From Dactylosporangium siamense (GTDB lineage: Bacteria > Actinomycetota > Actinomycetes > Mycobacteriales > Micromonosporaceae), in the NCBI RefSeq assembly GCF_016862795.1, contig NZ_BONQ01000147.1, forward strand, positions 1 through 64,000: DNA of 64,000 bases. Reading direction: 5' to 3'. The notes beneath the pieces were generated by a model, which was given only the letters and a program-made list of their open reading frames with translations, was not told the DNA's origin and ran no database searches. Positions 51,503 to 60,053 of the stretch are shown piece after piece; the stretch's first letter is position 1, and each line of letters starts with the position of its first letter. Both the position numbers and the translations under genes were made by a program.

Positions 51503-53071
51503 TCAGCGGGTGGTCGCCGGGACCTTCTCGGGTTCGGTCGGGGCGGTCAGGTCGAGGGTGCTGCGCAGGGCGGTCGGCTTCATCAGTGCCGCCGCGATCA
51601 CGCCGACGATCGCGATGCCGGCCGAGATGAGGAAGATGTGGCCGGTCGCATCGCCGTAAGCGGCCCGGACGATGTGTTGCATCGCGGGCGGGAGGGCGTT
51701 GAGGTTGAGGTTGCTGGTGCCGCTGGAGCCGGCGCCGGCCGGTGCACCCGCGGCGGCCAGACCGTGCGCGATGTTCTCGGTGACACGGCGGGCGAGGACG
51801 GCGCCGAGGACCGAGACGCCGATCGTGCCGCCGAGGGAGCGAAAGAAGGCGATCGTCGAGCTTGCCGCGCCGATGTCCTTCAGGGGGACGGTGTTCTGCA
51901 CGGCGAGGACGAGGTTCTGCATGGAGGAGCCGACGCCGATGCCGACGAGGAGCATGGCCGCGCCGACGAAGACGAGGGACGTCTCGTGGTCGATGGTGGC
52001 CAGGGCCGCGAAGCCGAGGACGAGGACGACGGTGCCGGCGACGATGTACGGCTTGATGTTGCCGGAGCGGGTGATCAGGCGGCCGACGACGATCGAGGCG
52101 CCGAGGACACCCGCCATCAGCGGGATGGTCAGCAGGCCGGCCTCGGTCGGGGTGTAGCCGCGGCCGATCTGGAAGTACTGGCCGAGGAAGACGGCGCCGC
52201 CGAACATGGCCATGCCGACGGCGAGGCTGGCGACGATCGACAGGGCGGTGGTGCGCTGCCGCACGATGTCCAGCGGGACGACGGGCTCGGCGGCGCGGGC
52301 CTCGACCAGGACGGCGAGGGCGAGCAGGACCAGGCCGGCGCCGACCATGGCGAAGGTCTGCCAGGACAGCCACGCGAACGAGCCGTCGACGAACGAGACC
52401 CAGATGAGCAGGGTGCTCACGCCGGCGGCGATGAGCGAGGCGCCGAGGTAGTCGATGCGGACGTTGTCGCGGCGCAGCGTGGCGACGTGCAGGGTCTTCT
52501 GCAGGACGATGAGCGCGATGACGGCGATCGGCACGCCGACGAAGAAGCACCAGCGCCAGCCGAGCCACGAGGTGTCCACGATGACGCCGCCGAGGAGGGG
52601 GCCGCCGACGGTCGCGACGGCCATGACGCCGCCGAGGTAGCCGTTGTACCGGCCACGCTCCCGCGGCGGGATCATCGCGGCGATGACGACCTGGACGAGT
52701 GCCTGCAGGCCGCCGACGCCGATGCCCTGGAAGGCGCGGGCGGCGATCAGCTCGCCGGCGTTCTGGGCCAGGCCGGCGACGATCGAGCCGACGACGAAGA
52801 TCACGATGGAGATCTGGACGAGGAGCTTCTTGCTGTACAGGTCGGAGAGCTTGCCCCAGATCGGGGTGGAGGCGGTCGCGGTGAGCAGGGTCGCGGTGAC
52901 GACCCAGGTGTACTGGCCCTGCGTGCCGTTGAGCGCCCCGATGATCTTCGGCAGGGCGGTGGAGACGATGGTGGAGCTCACCATCGCCACGAACAGCACG
53001 AGCAGCAGTCCGCTCAGCGCCTCGAGGATCTGCCGATGCGACATCGGCTCCTCGGTCTTGGTCTGACTCAT
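51503..53071 (-). CDS. DHA2-type MFS multidrug transporter (EmrB/QacA-like)
   Basis: 522 residues with 14 TM helices. Motif A GKLSDLYSKKLLVQ, motif C-like AVATVGGPLLGGVIVD and ASSTIAFFRSLGGTIGVSVLG are typical of the subgroup. It should export toxic compounds by proton exchange. The ATG overlaps the stop of an upstream MarR gene, so the repressor and pump are co-translated. Confidence 0.9.
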   Translation of the reverse strand: MSQTKTEEPMSHRQILEALSGLLLVLFVAMVSSTIVSTALPKIIGALNGTQGQYTWVVTATLLTATASTPIWGKLSDLYSKKLLVQISIVIFVVGSIVAGLAQNAGELIAARAFQGIGVGGLQALVQVVIAAMIPPRERGRYNGYLGGVMAVATVGGPLLGGVIVDTSWLGWRWCFFVGVPIAVIALIVLQKTLHVATLRRDNVRIDYLGASLIAAGVSTLLIWVSFVDGSFAWLSWQTFAMVGAGLVLLALAVLVEARAAEPVVPLDIVRQRTTALSIVASLAVGMAMFGGAVFLGQYFQIGRGYTPTEAGLLTIPLMAGVLGASIVVGRLITRSGNIKPYIVAGTVVLVLGFAALATIDHETSLVFVGAAMLLVGIGVGSSMQNLVLAVQNTVPLKDIGAASSTIAFFRSLGGTIGVSVLGAVLARRVTENIAHGLAAAGAPAGAGSSGTSNLNLNALPPAMQHIVRAAYGDATGHIFLISAGIAIVGVIAAALMKPTALRSTLDLTAPTEPEKVPATTR

Positions 53072-53517
53072 CGTTGTGCCTCCAGAGACGTGCCGTGCAG
53101 AGACGTGCTGTGCAGAGACGTGTCGTGCAGCGCGGTGGTGAAGCGCCGCAGGTAGGCGCCGAACTGCTCGACGTCCGCGCTGGTCCAGTCGCGCAGGGCG
53201 TCGGCGAGCAGGGCGTCGTACCAGGTGACGGCCTCGGCGAGGGTGGCCCGGCCGGCGTCGGTGAGCTCGAGGATGCTGGCCCGCCCGTCGTGCGGGTCGG
53301 GCACCCGCCGGACGAGTCCGGCCTGCGAGGCGGCACTGACCGCCCGGCTGGTCGTGGACTGGTCCAGGGCGCAGGTCGCCGCGACGTCCTTCAGCCGCCC
53401 GCCGCGCTCGATCGCCAGCAGCAGCCCGACGGTCCCGCTCGGCAGGACCGGATGCCGCTGCTGTTTGAGCACGCGGAGGACCTTCATCAGCCCGGACAGC
53501 TCGTCGCGCAGCTCCAC
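53068..53517 (-). CDS. MarR-family regulator of the MFS pump
   Basis: 149 residues from GTG 53517, chosen because GGGAGG lies 7 nt upstream; the frame runs further back but enters the operator. The winged HTH reads GGRLKDVAATCALDQSTTSRAV, with the wing PDPHDGRASILELTDAG. It probably binds the 27-bp repeat just upstream and is released by a pump substrate. First gene of a two-gene operon with the pump. Confidence 0.85.
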   Translation of the reverse strand: MELRDELSGLMKVLRVLKQQRHPVLPSGTVGLLLAIERGGRLKDVAATCALDQSTTSRAVSAASQAGLVRRVPDPHDGRASILELTDAGRATLAEAVTWYDALLADALRDWTSADVEQFGAYLRRFTTALHDTSLHSTSLHGTSLEAQR

Positions 53518-53529
53518 CGGTACACCTCC

Positions 53530-53556
53530 CAGATACTTGCCTTGTACAAGCATCTG
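53530..53556. promoter_or_regulatory. Operator between the MarR and TetR genes
   Basis: 27-bp inverted repeat with arms CAGATnCTTG / CAAGnATCTG around a 7-bp centre that contributes to an inner CTTGTACAAG. It is placed to affect both divergent genes. Confidence 0.6.
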
Positions 53557-53597
53557 AAAAAGTTGCCCAATGCGCAAGTTTGCCCGGTGAGAAGTGG

Positions 53598-53603
53598 GTA
53601 ACA
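53598..53603 (+). promoter_or_regulatory. -10 box for a leaderless TetR transcript
   Basis: TAACAT lies 8 nt before GTG 53612, with no Shine-Dalgarno sequence. The -35 is weak. Confidence 0.4.
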
Positions 53604-53611
53604 TTCGGAGC

Positions 53612-54196
53612 GTGAGCACCGGGCTGCGCGAACGCAAGAAGTCCGCCACCCGGCAGGCCCTGCACGAAGCGGCCGTCCGGCTGGCGATCGAGCACGGCCC
53701 GGACCGGGTCACCGTCGAGGCGATCGCGGACGCCGCCGAGGTGTCGCGGCGGACGTTCTCCAACTACTTCGCCAACAAGGAGGAGGCCCTCCTCTACGGC
53801 GACCTGGCCCGCATGCGGCTGCTGCTGGACGCGGTGCGGTCCCGGCCGGAGAGCGACGCGCCGTGGCCGGTGCTGACCGCCGCCGCCGTCGAGGTGTTCC
53901 AGGACTTCGGCACCCGTGACCCCGGGTGGATCGCGCAGGTCCGGCTGGTGCGGCGGCACCCGGCGCTCGCCGCGCAGCAGGTCACCACGTACACCGCGAT
54001 GGAGGACGACCTCACCGCGGAGCTGACCGCCCGTGGGGTCGCGGCGCCGATCCGGGCCCGGCTGATGGCGGCGGCTTTCCTGACGTCGCTGCGGGTCGCC
54101 GTGCAGGCGTATCCGGACCGCACCGGCGGCGCCACGCTGACCGCGGTCATGCAGGAAGCCCTCGCCGAGACCGGCAAGGGCTTCGTGTGCGGGTGA
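53612..54196 (+). CDS. TetR-family regulator
   Basis: 194 residues from GTG. The HTH at residues about 28-58 reads VEAIADAAEVSRRTFSNYFANK. The C-terminal domain has the TetR_C-like QVRLVRRHPALAAQQ. It is divergent from the MarR-MFS operon, so that pump may be under two regulators. The 3' end runs into 18-bp repeats (54193-54280). Confidence 0.85.
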   Translation: MSTGLRERKKSATRQALHEAAVRLAIEHGPDRVTVEAIADAAEVSRRTFSNYFANKEEALLYGDLARMRLLLDAVRSRPESDAPWPVLTAAAVEVFQDFGTRDPGWIAQVRLVRRHPALAAQQVTTYTAMEDDLTAELTARGVAAPIRARLMAAAFLTSLRVAVQAYPDRTGGATLTAVMQEALAETGKGFVCG

Positions 54197-54280
54197 ACCT
54201 CAGACCCCGGGGAACCTCAGACCCCGGGTGAAGCTCAGACCCCGGGTGAACCTCAGACCCCGGGTGAAGGTCAGGCCCGG
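54193..54280. repeat. Five 17-18-bp tandem repeats at a convergent gene junction
   Basis: Units of TGAACCTCAGACCCCGGG, four near-identical and a fifth diverged. The array begins at the TetR stop codon (TGA belongs to the first unit) and ends inside the last codons of the membrane-protein gene. Confidence 0.85.
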
Positions 54281-54909
54281 GCGCCGGTCAGCTGCGGGCG
54301 CAGCATCAGGATGACGCCCAGCGCGACGTAGCCGATGAGCAGGTGCGCGCCGCCGATGTAGTCCGCCACCGGCGAGCCGAAGATCCCGAACGCGGGGACG
54401 GTGACCACGGCCCAGCTCTCCGCGACGGTCGGCCACACCCGGGCGGCACCCTTCCAGCGGCCCGCGAACGCGATCTTCACGCCGATGACGGCCATGCCGA
54501 GCATCGACAGCGGCCAGAAGATGTCCATCGGGATCAGCCACGCCGCGTCGCGCAGGGCCGGGACCGCGTGCAGGAAGCTCCACAGGGTGGCGACGGCGAG
54601 CAGGACGTGCTCGACGACCAGCATGCCCTTGGCGACCTTGGTCAGGCCGGTCGCGCGGGTCCGGACCTGGATCGCCAGCAGGGCGAACAGCCCCAGCTGG
54701 AACAGCCCGCCGGTGGTGTCGGTGATGGTCAGGCCCAGCGAGTCCGTCGGGTTGTTGCCGACGGTGAACATGCTCGTCGCCCACGACAGCGTGCCGGCGG
54801 TCAGGGCGAGGCCCAGGGCCCGGACCCCTCGGACGGAGATGGCGGCCGGTGCCGGCTGACCGGTGAGGACGTCGGTGCGGGCGGGGACGGGTTCGGTGCG
54901 GATCGACAT
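54271..54909 (-). CDS. Polytopic membrane protein, hypothetical
   Basis: 212 residues. About six TM helices after a soluble N-terminus (MSIRTEPVPARTDVLTGQPA). FTVGNNPTDSLGLTITDTTG and WLIPMDIFWPLSMLGMAVIG recall actinobacterial membrane proteins without assigned function. The last codons lie in the repeat array. It may belong with the two-component system that reads away from it. Confidence 0.7.
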   Translation of the reverse strand: MSIRTEPVPARTDVLTGQPAPAAISVRGVRALGLALTAGTLSWATSMFTVGNNPTDSLGLTITDTTGGLFQLGLFALLAIQVRTRATGLTKVAKGMLVVEHVLLAVATLWSFLHAVPALRDAAWLIPMDIFWPLSMLGMAVIGVKIAFAGRWKGAARVWPTVAESWAVVTVPAFGIFGSPVADYIGGAHLLIGYVALGVILMLRPQLTGARA

Positions 54910-55082
54910 GGCAGGTCCTTTATGTGAACGGCGCAGGCTCGCCGGGTATGCCGAGAATCCTGCGTCCCACGGCGACCCGGGCGGCAGGGCCCGGCGCCCT
55001 GAACGCGGCCCGGAACATGTCCCGGACAGGTCGGGACAGCTGCCTCGGGACGACGGGACTGCCCGGCTGACACGATGACGGC

Positions 55083-57137
55083 ATGCGCACCCGGCTCCCC
55101 ACCCTCGCCGGCGGCCTGTTCGTCCTGCTCACGCTGGCCGCGACGGTCGCCTCGATCGTCCTGGAGGTGGCACTGGGCGCGGACCGGCGGGCCGCCGACG
55201 GCGTCGAGCCGGGCTGGATCTCCGGCCTCGCCGGGCTGGCCCTCGCGGTGCCGGGCGCGCTGCTGGTCCGCAAGGTCCCCCGCAACCCGGTCGCCTGGAT
55301 CCTCTGCGTCACCGGCCTGCACTGGGCCGCCGACGGCACCAGCGCCGAGTGGGCCAGCTACGCGACCGCGCAGGACCCGTGGCTGCCCGGCGCGACCGTC
55401 ACCTGGTGGCTGTATCAGCGGCTCGGCGCGTCGCTGCTGTTCTCGCTGCCGCTGCTGCTGGTCTTCTACCCGGACGGCCGCCCACCGGCCGGCCGCTGGC
55501 GCTGGGCCGCGTACATCAGCCTCGGCTGCACCGCGATCCTGCCGCTCACGCTGCTCTTCGTGCCGGCCCGCATCGCCGGTGCCGGGGACGCCGGCCCGCT
55601 GGAACACCTGTCCGCCGACCTGCTGGGCATCCCCTTGCCCGACGGCGTCTGGACGGTCCTGCTCCGGATCGGCTACGCGGCGCTGCCGTTGAGCCTGCTG
55701 GTGCCGTTCGTCGTCGTTTTCCGCCGGTACCGGCAAGCTTCCGGCCTGGCGAAGACCCGCATGCGGTGGCTCGTCTGGGCCGGGGTCGTCGACGTGCTGG
55801 TCATGCTCTCGGCGCTGCTGCTGCCCCAGTCGGCGCTGTCGCTCGGCCTGGTCGTGGCGATCGTGGTCACCGGCGGCGCCATCGCGATCGGCATCCTGCG
55901 CCCGCGCCTCGTCGACATCGACCGGCTGCTGGGCGGCACCGTGCTCTACGGCGCCCTGGCCACCCTCGTGGTCGCCGTCGACGCGGTCCTGCTCGCCGCG
56001 GCGACGACCCTGCTCGGCGAGCAGGGCGCGGCACTGGCCGGGCTGCTCGTCGTGATGCTCGTGTACGGCCCGCTGCGGCACCGCCTCTGGCAACTCGTGC
56101 AGCGGGTCGTGCTGGGCCGCCGGCACGATCCGTACCGGGTCGTGTCCGGGCTGGCCGAGCAGCTGGAGCGCACCGACAGCCCCGAGGACCAGCTCCTGGC
56201 CGTCGCGCGCAGCGTTGCCGAGGCGTTCAACGCGCCGTATGTGGCGGTCGAGGTCCACCGCGGCGGGGACTCGACGCTGCTCGCCGAGCACGGCACCGCG
56301 GTGCCGGACACGCAGACGTTGCCCATCACGTACCGTGGCGAGACGGTGGGCCGGCTGATCCTGCCGGCCGGCGGTCCCCGCACCGTGCTGTCGCCGCGGG
56401 ACGAGCGGCTCCTCGCGGACGTGGTCCGGCAGGCCGCGGCCGCGGCCCGCTCCAGCCATCTCGCCGCCGAGCTGCAGCACAGCCGGGAGCGCCTGGTCGG
56501 GGCGCGCGAGGAGGAGCGCCGCCGGGTCCGCCGCGACCTGCACGACGGCCTCGGCCCGGCGCTCGGCGGGGTGGCGCTGCGCATCGACACCGCGCGCAAC
56601 CTGCTTGCCGCTTCGCCGGCGCGGGCGGACGAGGTGTTGCGGCAGGCCCGGGAGGACGTGTCTTCGGCCCTCGCCGACGTGCGGCGTCTCGTGCACGACC
56701 TGCGCCCACCGGCGCTCGACGACGTCGGCCTGATCGGCGCCGTGGACCAGGTCGCGGACCGCCTGCGGACGCCTTCGCTGACCATCCGCGTGACGGGTTC
56801 GCTGGCGCTCGGTCTGGCGGCGGCGGTGGAGGTCGCGGCGTACCGGATCGCGTCGGAGGCGCTGACGAACGTGTCGAAGCATGCTCGGGCCGGGCTATGT
56901 GTGGTTGATTTTTCCGTTGTTTCCGACAATTTGGTGGTTTCGGTGGTGGATGACGGGGGTGGGATCGCGGTGGGGACGCCGTCGGGGGTCGGGCTGATCT
57001 CGTTGCGGGAACGGGCCGCGGAGCTCGGCGGCCGGTGCGAGATCGAGTGCCCGCCGTCCGGCGGCACCACCGTGCGGGCCACATTGCCGTTAGGATCAGC
57101 GGCCCGCGCCGTTCAGGAGGTGTCCGATGGCCGATGA
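55083..57137 (+). CDS. Sensor histidine kinase with multi-TM and GAF domains
   Basis: 684 residues. Residues 1-345 contain about ten TM helices, residues 365-470 a GAF-like domain (FNAPYVAVEVHRGGDS), then HisKA_3 (EERRRVRRDLHDGLGPALGG, His in the DLHDG motif) and a HATPase (SEALTNVSKHARAG, GVGLISLRERA). Codons for VVDFSVVSDNLVVSVV (near 56905-56950) are unusually AT-rich for this genome. It overlaps its response regulator by 11 bp. Confidence 0.9.
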   Translation: MRTRLPTLAGGLFVLLTLAATVASIVLEVALGADRRAADGVEPGWISGLAGLALAVPGALLVRKVPRNPVAWILCVTGLHWAADGTSAEWASYATAQDPWLPGATVTWWLYQRLGASLLFSLPLLLVFYPDGRPPAGRWRWAAYISLGCTAILPLTLLFVPARIAGAGDAGPLEHLSADLLGIPLPDGVWTVLLRIGYAALPLSLLVPFVVVFRRYRQASGLAKTRMRWLVWAGVVDVLVMLSALLLPQSALSLGLVVAIVVTGGAIAIGILRPRLVDIDRLLGGTVLYGALATLVVAVDAVLLAAATTLLGEQGAALAGLLVVMLVYGPLRHRLWQLVQRVVLGRRHDPYRVVSGLAEQLERTDSPEDQLLAVARSVAEAFNAPYVAVEVHRGGDSTLLAEHGTAVPDTQTLPITYRGETVGRLILPAGGPRTVLSPRDERLLADVVRQAAAAARSSHLAAELQHSRERLVGAREEERRRVRRDLHDGLGPALGGVALRIDTARNLLAASPARADEVLRQAREDVSSALADVRRLVHDLRPPALDDVGLIGAVDQVADRLRTPSLTIRVTGSLALGLAAAVEVAAYRIASEALTNVSKHARAGLCVVDFSVVSDNLVVSVVDDGGGIAVGTPSGVGLISLRERAAELGGRCEIECPPSGGTTVRATLPLGSAARAVQEVSDGR

Positions 57138-57777
57138 GCCCGTCAGAGTGCTGGTCGCCGACGACCACCCGATCTTCCGCGACGGCCTTGCCGTGCTGCT
57201 CGGGTCGGTGGAGGGCATCGACGTCGTCGGCACCGCGGCCACCGGCGCCGAGGCGGTGACCCTCGCGGTCGAACTCCTGCCCGACGTCGTCGTCATGGAC
57301 GTGCAGATGCCCGACCTCAACGGCATCGAGGCGACCCGCCGCCTCGCCACCGAAGCCCCCTCGGTCGGCGTGGTCGTGCTCACCATGTCCGAGGACGACG
57401 GCACCGTCTTCAGCGCGGTCCGCGCCGGCGCCCGCGGCTACCTGGTCAAGGGCGCCGAGCAGGAGGAGATCGTCCGCGCCATCAACACCGTCGCCTCCGG
57501 CGGCGCGGTCTTCGGCGCGACCCTCGCCCGCCGCATCGCCGAGTTCTTCGCCGCCGGCCCGCCGACGGCGACCACGGCCTTCCCGGAGCTCACCGCCCGC
57601 GAGCGGGAGATCCTCGAACTGCTCGCCGCCGGCCGCTCCAACGCACAGATCGCGCAGACGCTGTTCCTGTCGCAGAAGACGGTCCGCAACAACGTCTCGA
57701 ACGTGTTCGCGAAACTCCAGGTCGCGGACCGTTCCGAGGCGATCGTCCGGGCCCGGGAGGCCGGCCTCGGCCGCTGA
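57127..57777 (+). CDS. NarL/LuxR-type response regulator
   Basis: 216 residues. AGGAGGTG lies 5 nt before the ATG. Receiver Asp in VVVMDVQMP, acidic pair in VADDHP, Lys in YLVKGAE. C-terminal LuxR HTH (LTAREREILELLAAGRSNAQIA). Cognate partner of the upstream kinase and coupled to it by overlap. Confidence 0.93.
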   Translation: MADEPVRVLVADDHPIFRDGLAVLLGSVEGIDVVGTAATGAEAVTLAVELLPDVVVMDVQMPDLNGIEATRRLATEAPSVGVVVLTMSEDDGTVFSAVRAGARGYLVKGAEQEEIVRAINTVASGGAVFGATLARRIAEFFAAGPPTATTAFPELTAREREILELLAAGRSNAQIAQTLFLSQKTVRNNVSNVFAKLQVADRSEAIVRAREAGLGR

Positions 57778-57816
57778 CTTCGCAGCGCCGGTTCGGGCCG
57801 GCCTCCCGGCTCGTGG

Positions 57817-58608
57817 TTACCGCTCCAGGTTGAAGTACTTGTAGATCTCGTCGGTGGCCTCGATGGCGCCGGCGGGCTTCTCGACCGCGACGGCCTTGCC
57901 CCAGTCGGTGAAGGCATACGCCACCGGCGTCGCCGGGTCACCGTCGGTGCCGGGGACCTCGAAGGTGAGGCCCGCCAGCCGGCCGCTGCTGTCCAGCTTC
58001 GCCTGGAACGGCAGCGCCTTGACCTTGTCGGGGACGTCCATCACGACGGTCGGGTCGACGTACAGCAGCACGTCCTCGATCTTGGCGAGATCGAGCGTGC
58101 CCTTGATCGTGCCGTCCGCGGTCTTCTCCGTGGCGGTCATCGCACCGACCAACGCCTTGATCCCGGCCGGGTCCTTGACGTCCTCGACGCCGAACGCGAC
58201 CGAGCCTTCCTTCAGCTTGGCCGGGTCCAGGTGCACCCACTTGTTCTCGAATGCGTCCGGACCCTGGCTCTGCTTGATGAACCAGTCCTTGCCGTCGACC
58301 CGGCCCTCGGTCGCGACCTCCACGGTCAAGATCTCCATCGAGGCGTTGACCAGCAGCTTGCTGTTCGTGGCGTCGACCGATCCGGTGAGCTTGAACGTGT
58401 CGGCCTTGAGCGAGAACGCATACGGCGTGCTGCCGATGTCCTTCACCGACGCCGTCAGCGCGTCGGCCGGCGACAGCGACGGTGCCGTCGACGGCTTCCC
58501 GCTGCTGCCCGCCGCCGTCTTGTCCTCGCCCGTGCCGCCGCACGCCCCTGCGAGCGCAAGCGTGACGGTCACGACGACCGCGGCCCCGAGCTTCCTGAAT
58601 GTGCGCAC
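57817..58608 (-). CDS. LppX/LprG-like lipoprotein
   Basis: 263 residues from GTG 58608, with GGAGGAA 6-7 nt upstream. Lipobox LAGAC near residue 23. The mature part follows the LppX_LprAFG pattern of alternating strands (PYAFSLKADTFKLTGSVDA, DWFIKQSQGPDAFENKWVHLD, RLAGLTFEVPGTDG). That family forms a lipid-binding half-barrel on the outer face of the membrane. Not in an evident operon. Confidence 0.8.
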   Translation of the reverse strand: MRTFRKLGAAVVVTVTLALAGACGGTGEDKTAAGSSGKPSTAPSLSPADALTASVKDIGSTPYAFSLKADTFKLTGSVDATNSKLLVNASMEILTVEVATEGRVDGKDWFIKQSQGPDAFENKWVHLDPAKLKEGSVAFGVEDVKDPAGIKALVGAMTATEKTADGTIKGTLDLAKIEDVLLYVDPTVVMDVPDKVKALPFQAKLDSSGRLAGLTFEVPGTDGDPATPVAYAFTDWGKAVAVEKPAGAIEATDEIYKYFNLER

Positions 58609-58872
58609 AGCGCTTCCTCCCCGTGTAGCCGGCGCGTGATCACCGACTCCCGGCGGGGAGCATAACCGTACAGTACGACGAAATGGTGTCCGGTTTTCTG
58701 TGGCCTTCATCCACGCCCGGCGATCAGTTCCCGGCTTCGCTCACGGTGGCGCGGCCGACAGCGGAGACGTGAGCAGACACCCTGGCGGGGCGGCTTCCCT
58801 CGGGCCGCCCCGCCCACGCCGTTTTCAGCGGAGCACACCCGCGGGCCCCGGACCCGCGGACGCGATCCGGGC
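58609..58872. other. Gap with hairpin element copy 2
   Basis: No gene supported. It contains the dispersed element at 58770-58826, and an AT-rich patch near 58660-58700 that could hold the promoter of the lipoprotein gene. Confidence 0.4.
58784..58814 (-). terminator. Hairpin of dispersed element, copy 2
   Basis: Perfect 11-bp stem GGCGGGGCGGC / GCCGCCCCGCC with a 9-nt loop, 58 nt past the methyltransferase stop. Confidence 0.65.
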
Positions 58873-59526
58873 TCAGGCGGAGCCGGTCTTGCGGACCAGC
58901 AGGTACCCGTATGGCGGCTCTGGCGCTTCGGCGGGCGTGCTGCCCTGGAAGATCAGTGTGAACCCGGCCGCGGCGAAGCGGTCCTCCATCTCCCGGGCCG
59001 AGAGCCAGTACCGGTCGAAGTCGATGCCGAGGCTCTCGACGCGGCTGCCGGGAGCGTTCCGGTGCACGGTGCCATCGCCGTGCTTGAAGGCTGTCACCAG
59101 GTATCCGCCGGGCTTCACCACCCGGGCGAGTTCGGCGAAGGCCGGCACCCGGGCGTCCGGTGCCAGGAAGATCAGCGAGAACCAGCACACCACCCCGGCC
59201 AGCGACGCGTCCTCGAACGGCAGCTCGTGCAGGTCGGCGACCTCGTATGTGAAGCCCGGGTGTTCCCGCTGTGCCACCTCGACCATGCCGGGCGAGAGAT
59301 CCACGCCGCGAGGCGACAGGCCCCGGCCCGCGAGGTAGGGCAGCAGGCGTCCGGTGCCGCAGCCCACGTCCACGACCTCCGTGCCCACGGCCAGGGTCAT
59401 CTCGGCGAACAGGTCGAGCACCGCCCGCTCGACCGGCATGCTCTCGAGCACCCCGACCAGATGCTTGGCGTACCACTCCGAGAGCACGTCGTGCGCGTCC
59501 CGCAGCTCCTCGGTCCTGGCGTCCAT
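58873..59526 (-). CDS. SAM-dependent methyltransferase (class I)
   Basis: 217 residues from ATG 59526. Motif I EVVDVGCGTGRLLPYLAGRG near residue 47, acidic GVDLSPGMVEVAQ, then DLHELPFEDASLAGVVCWFS and a late MEDRFAAAGFTLIFQG. It resembles UbiE/Methyltransf_11 enzymes acting on small molecules. No operon partner. The terminator element lies downstream. Confidence 0.87.
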   Translation of the reverse strand: MDARTEELRDAHDVLSEWYAKHLVGVLESMPVERAVLDLFAEMTLAVGTEVVDVGCGTGRLLPYLAGRGLSPRGVDLSPGMVEVAQREHPGFTYEVADLHELPFEDASLAGVVCWFSLIFLAPDARVPAFAELARVVKPGGYLVTAFKHGDGTVHRNAPGSRVESLGIDFDRYWLSAREMEDRFAAAGFTLIFQGSTPAEAPEPPYGYLLVRKTGSA

Positions 59527-59602
59527 CCCCCGTTGACCTTCCCGTCGAGACCGTTGTGGCGACGAATCCGTCGATGCTGCGCAAGGTACGACGCGGCCGG
59601 TG

Positions 59603-60049
59603 TCAGTAGAAGAGATCCTGCTCGCAGTCCAGCCAGACGTCCAGCGCCGCCAGGCGGCGGAGGGTGGTGGCGGGTAGTTGGAGCCGTGGCGAGCCCAGCA
59701 TCTGGTAGACCTCGACACAGATGTAGATGCCGGCGGAGAGGCCGAAGCGGCGGCGGGCCTGGGCCAGGCCGGAGGCGTGCGGTTCGATGATGTCCAGGAT
59801 TTCGCGGACGAGGACCTCGGTGTTGAACTCGGCGCGCCTCGGCAGGTCGATCCACCAGCCGGAGGCCGTGTAGGGCGGGACGCCGTCGTCGAGGCGGTGC
59901 CGGGTCCAGGTGGGCTCGAGGCCGATCAGGCGGGTCACCTCCGCCGGGTCGAAGTCCTGGTCACCGTCGACGGCCGGTTCGAGGCGCAGGTGGCCGCCCT
60001 GGACGCAGAGCGGCAGTGGCTCGTCGTCGTCGTCCGTCAGCGGGGCCAC
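59603..60049 (-). CDS. DUF4279-like protein
   Basis: 148 residues from GTG. The pattern DFDPAEVTRLIGLEPTWTRHR and SGWWIDLPRRAEFNTEVLVREILDIIEP fits DUF4279, a family often found near toxin genes as a suspected immunity protein. No toxin gene is adjacent. It follows the DUF574 methyltransferase by 4 nt with no ribosome-binding site, so translation is probably coupled. Confidence 0.6.
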   Translation of the reverse strand: MAPLTDDDDEPLPLCVQGGHLRLEPAVDGDQDFDPAEVTRLIGLEPTWTRHRLDDGVPPYTASGWWIDLPRRAEFNTEVLVREILDIIEPHASGLAQARRRFGLSAGIYICVEVYQMLGSPRLQLPATTLRRLAALDVWLDCEQDLFY

Positions 60050-60053
60050 GGAG

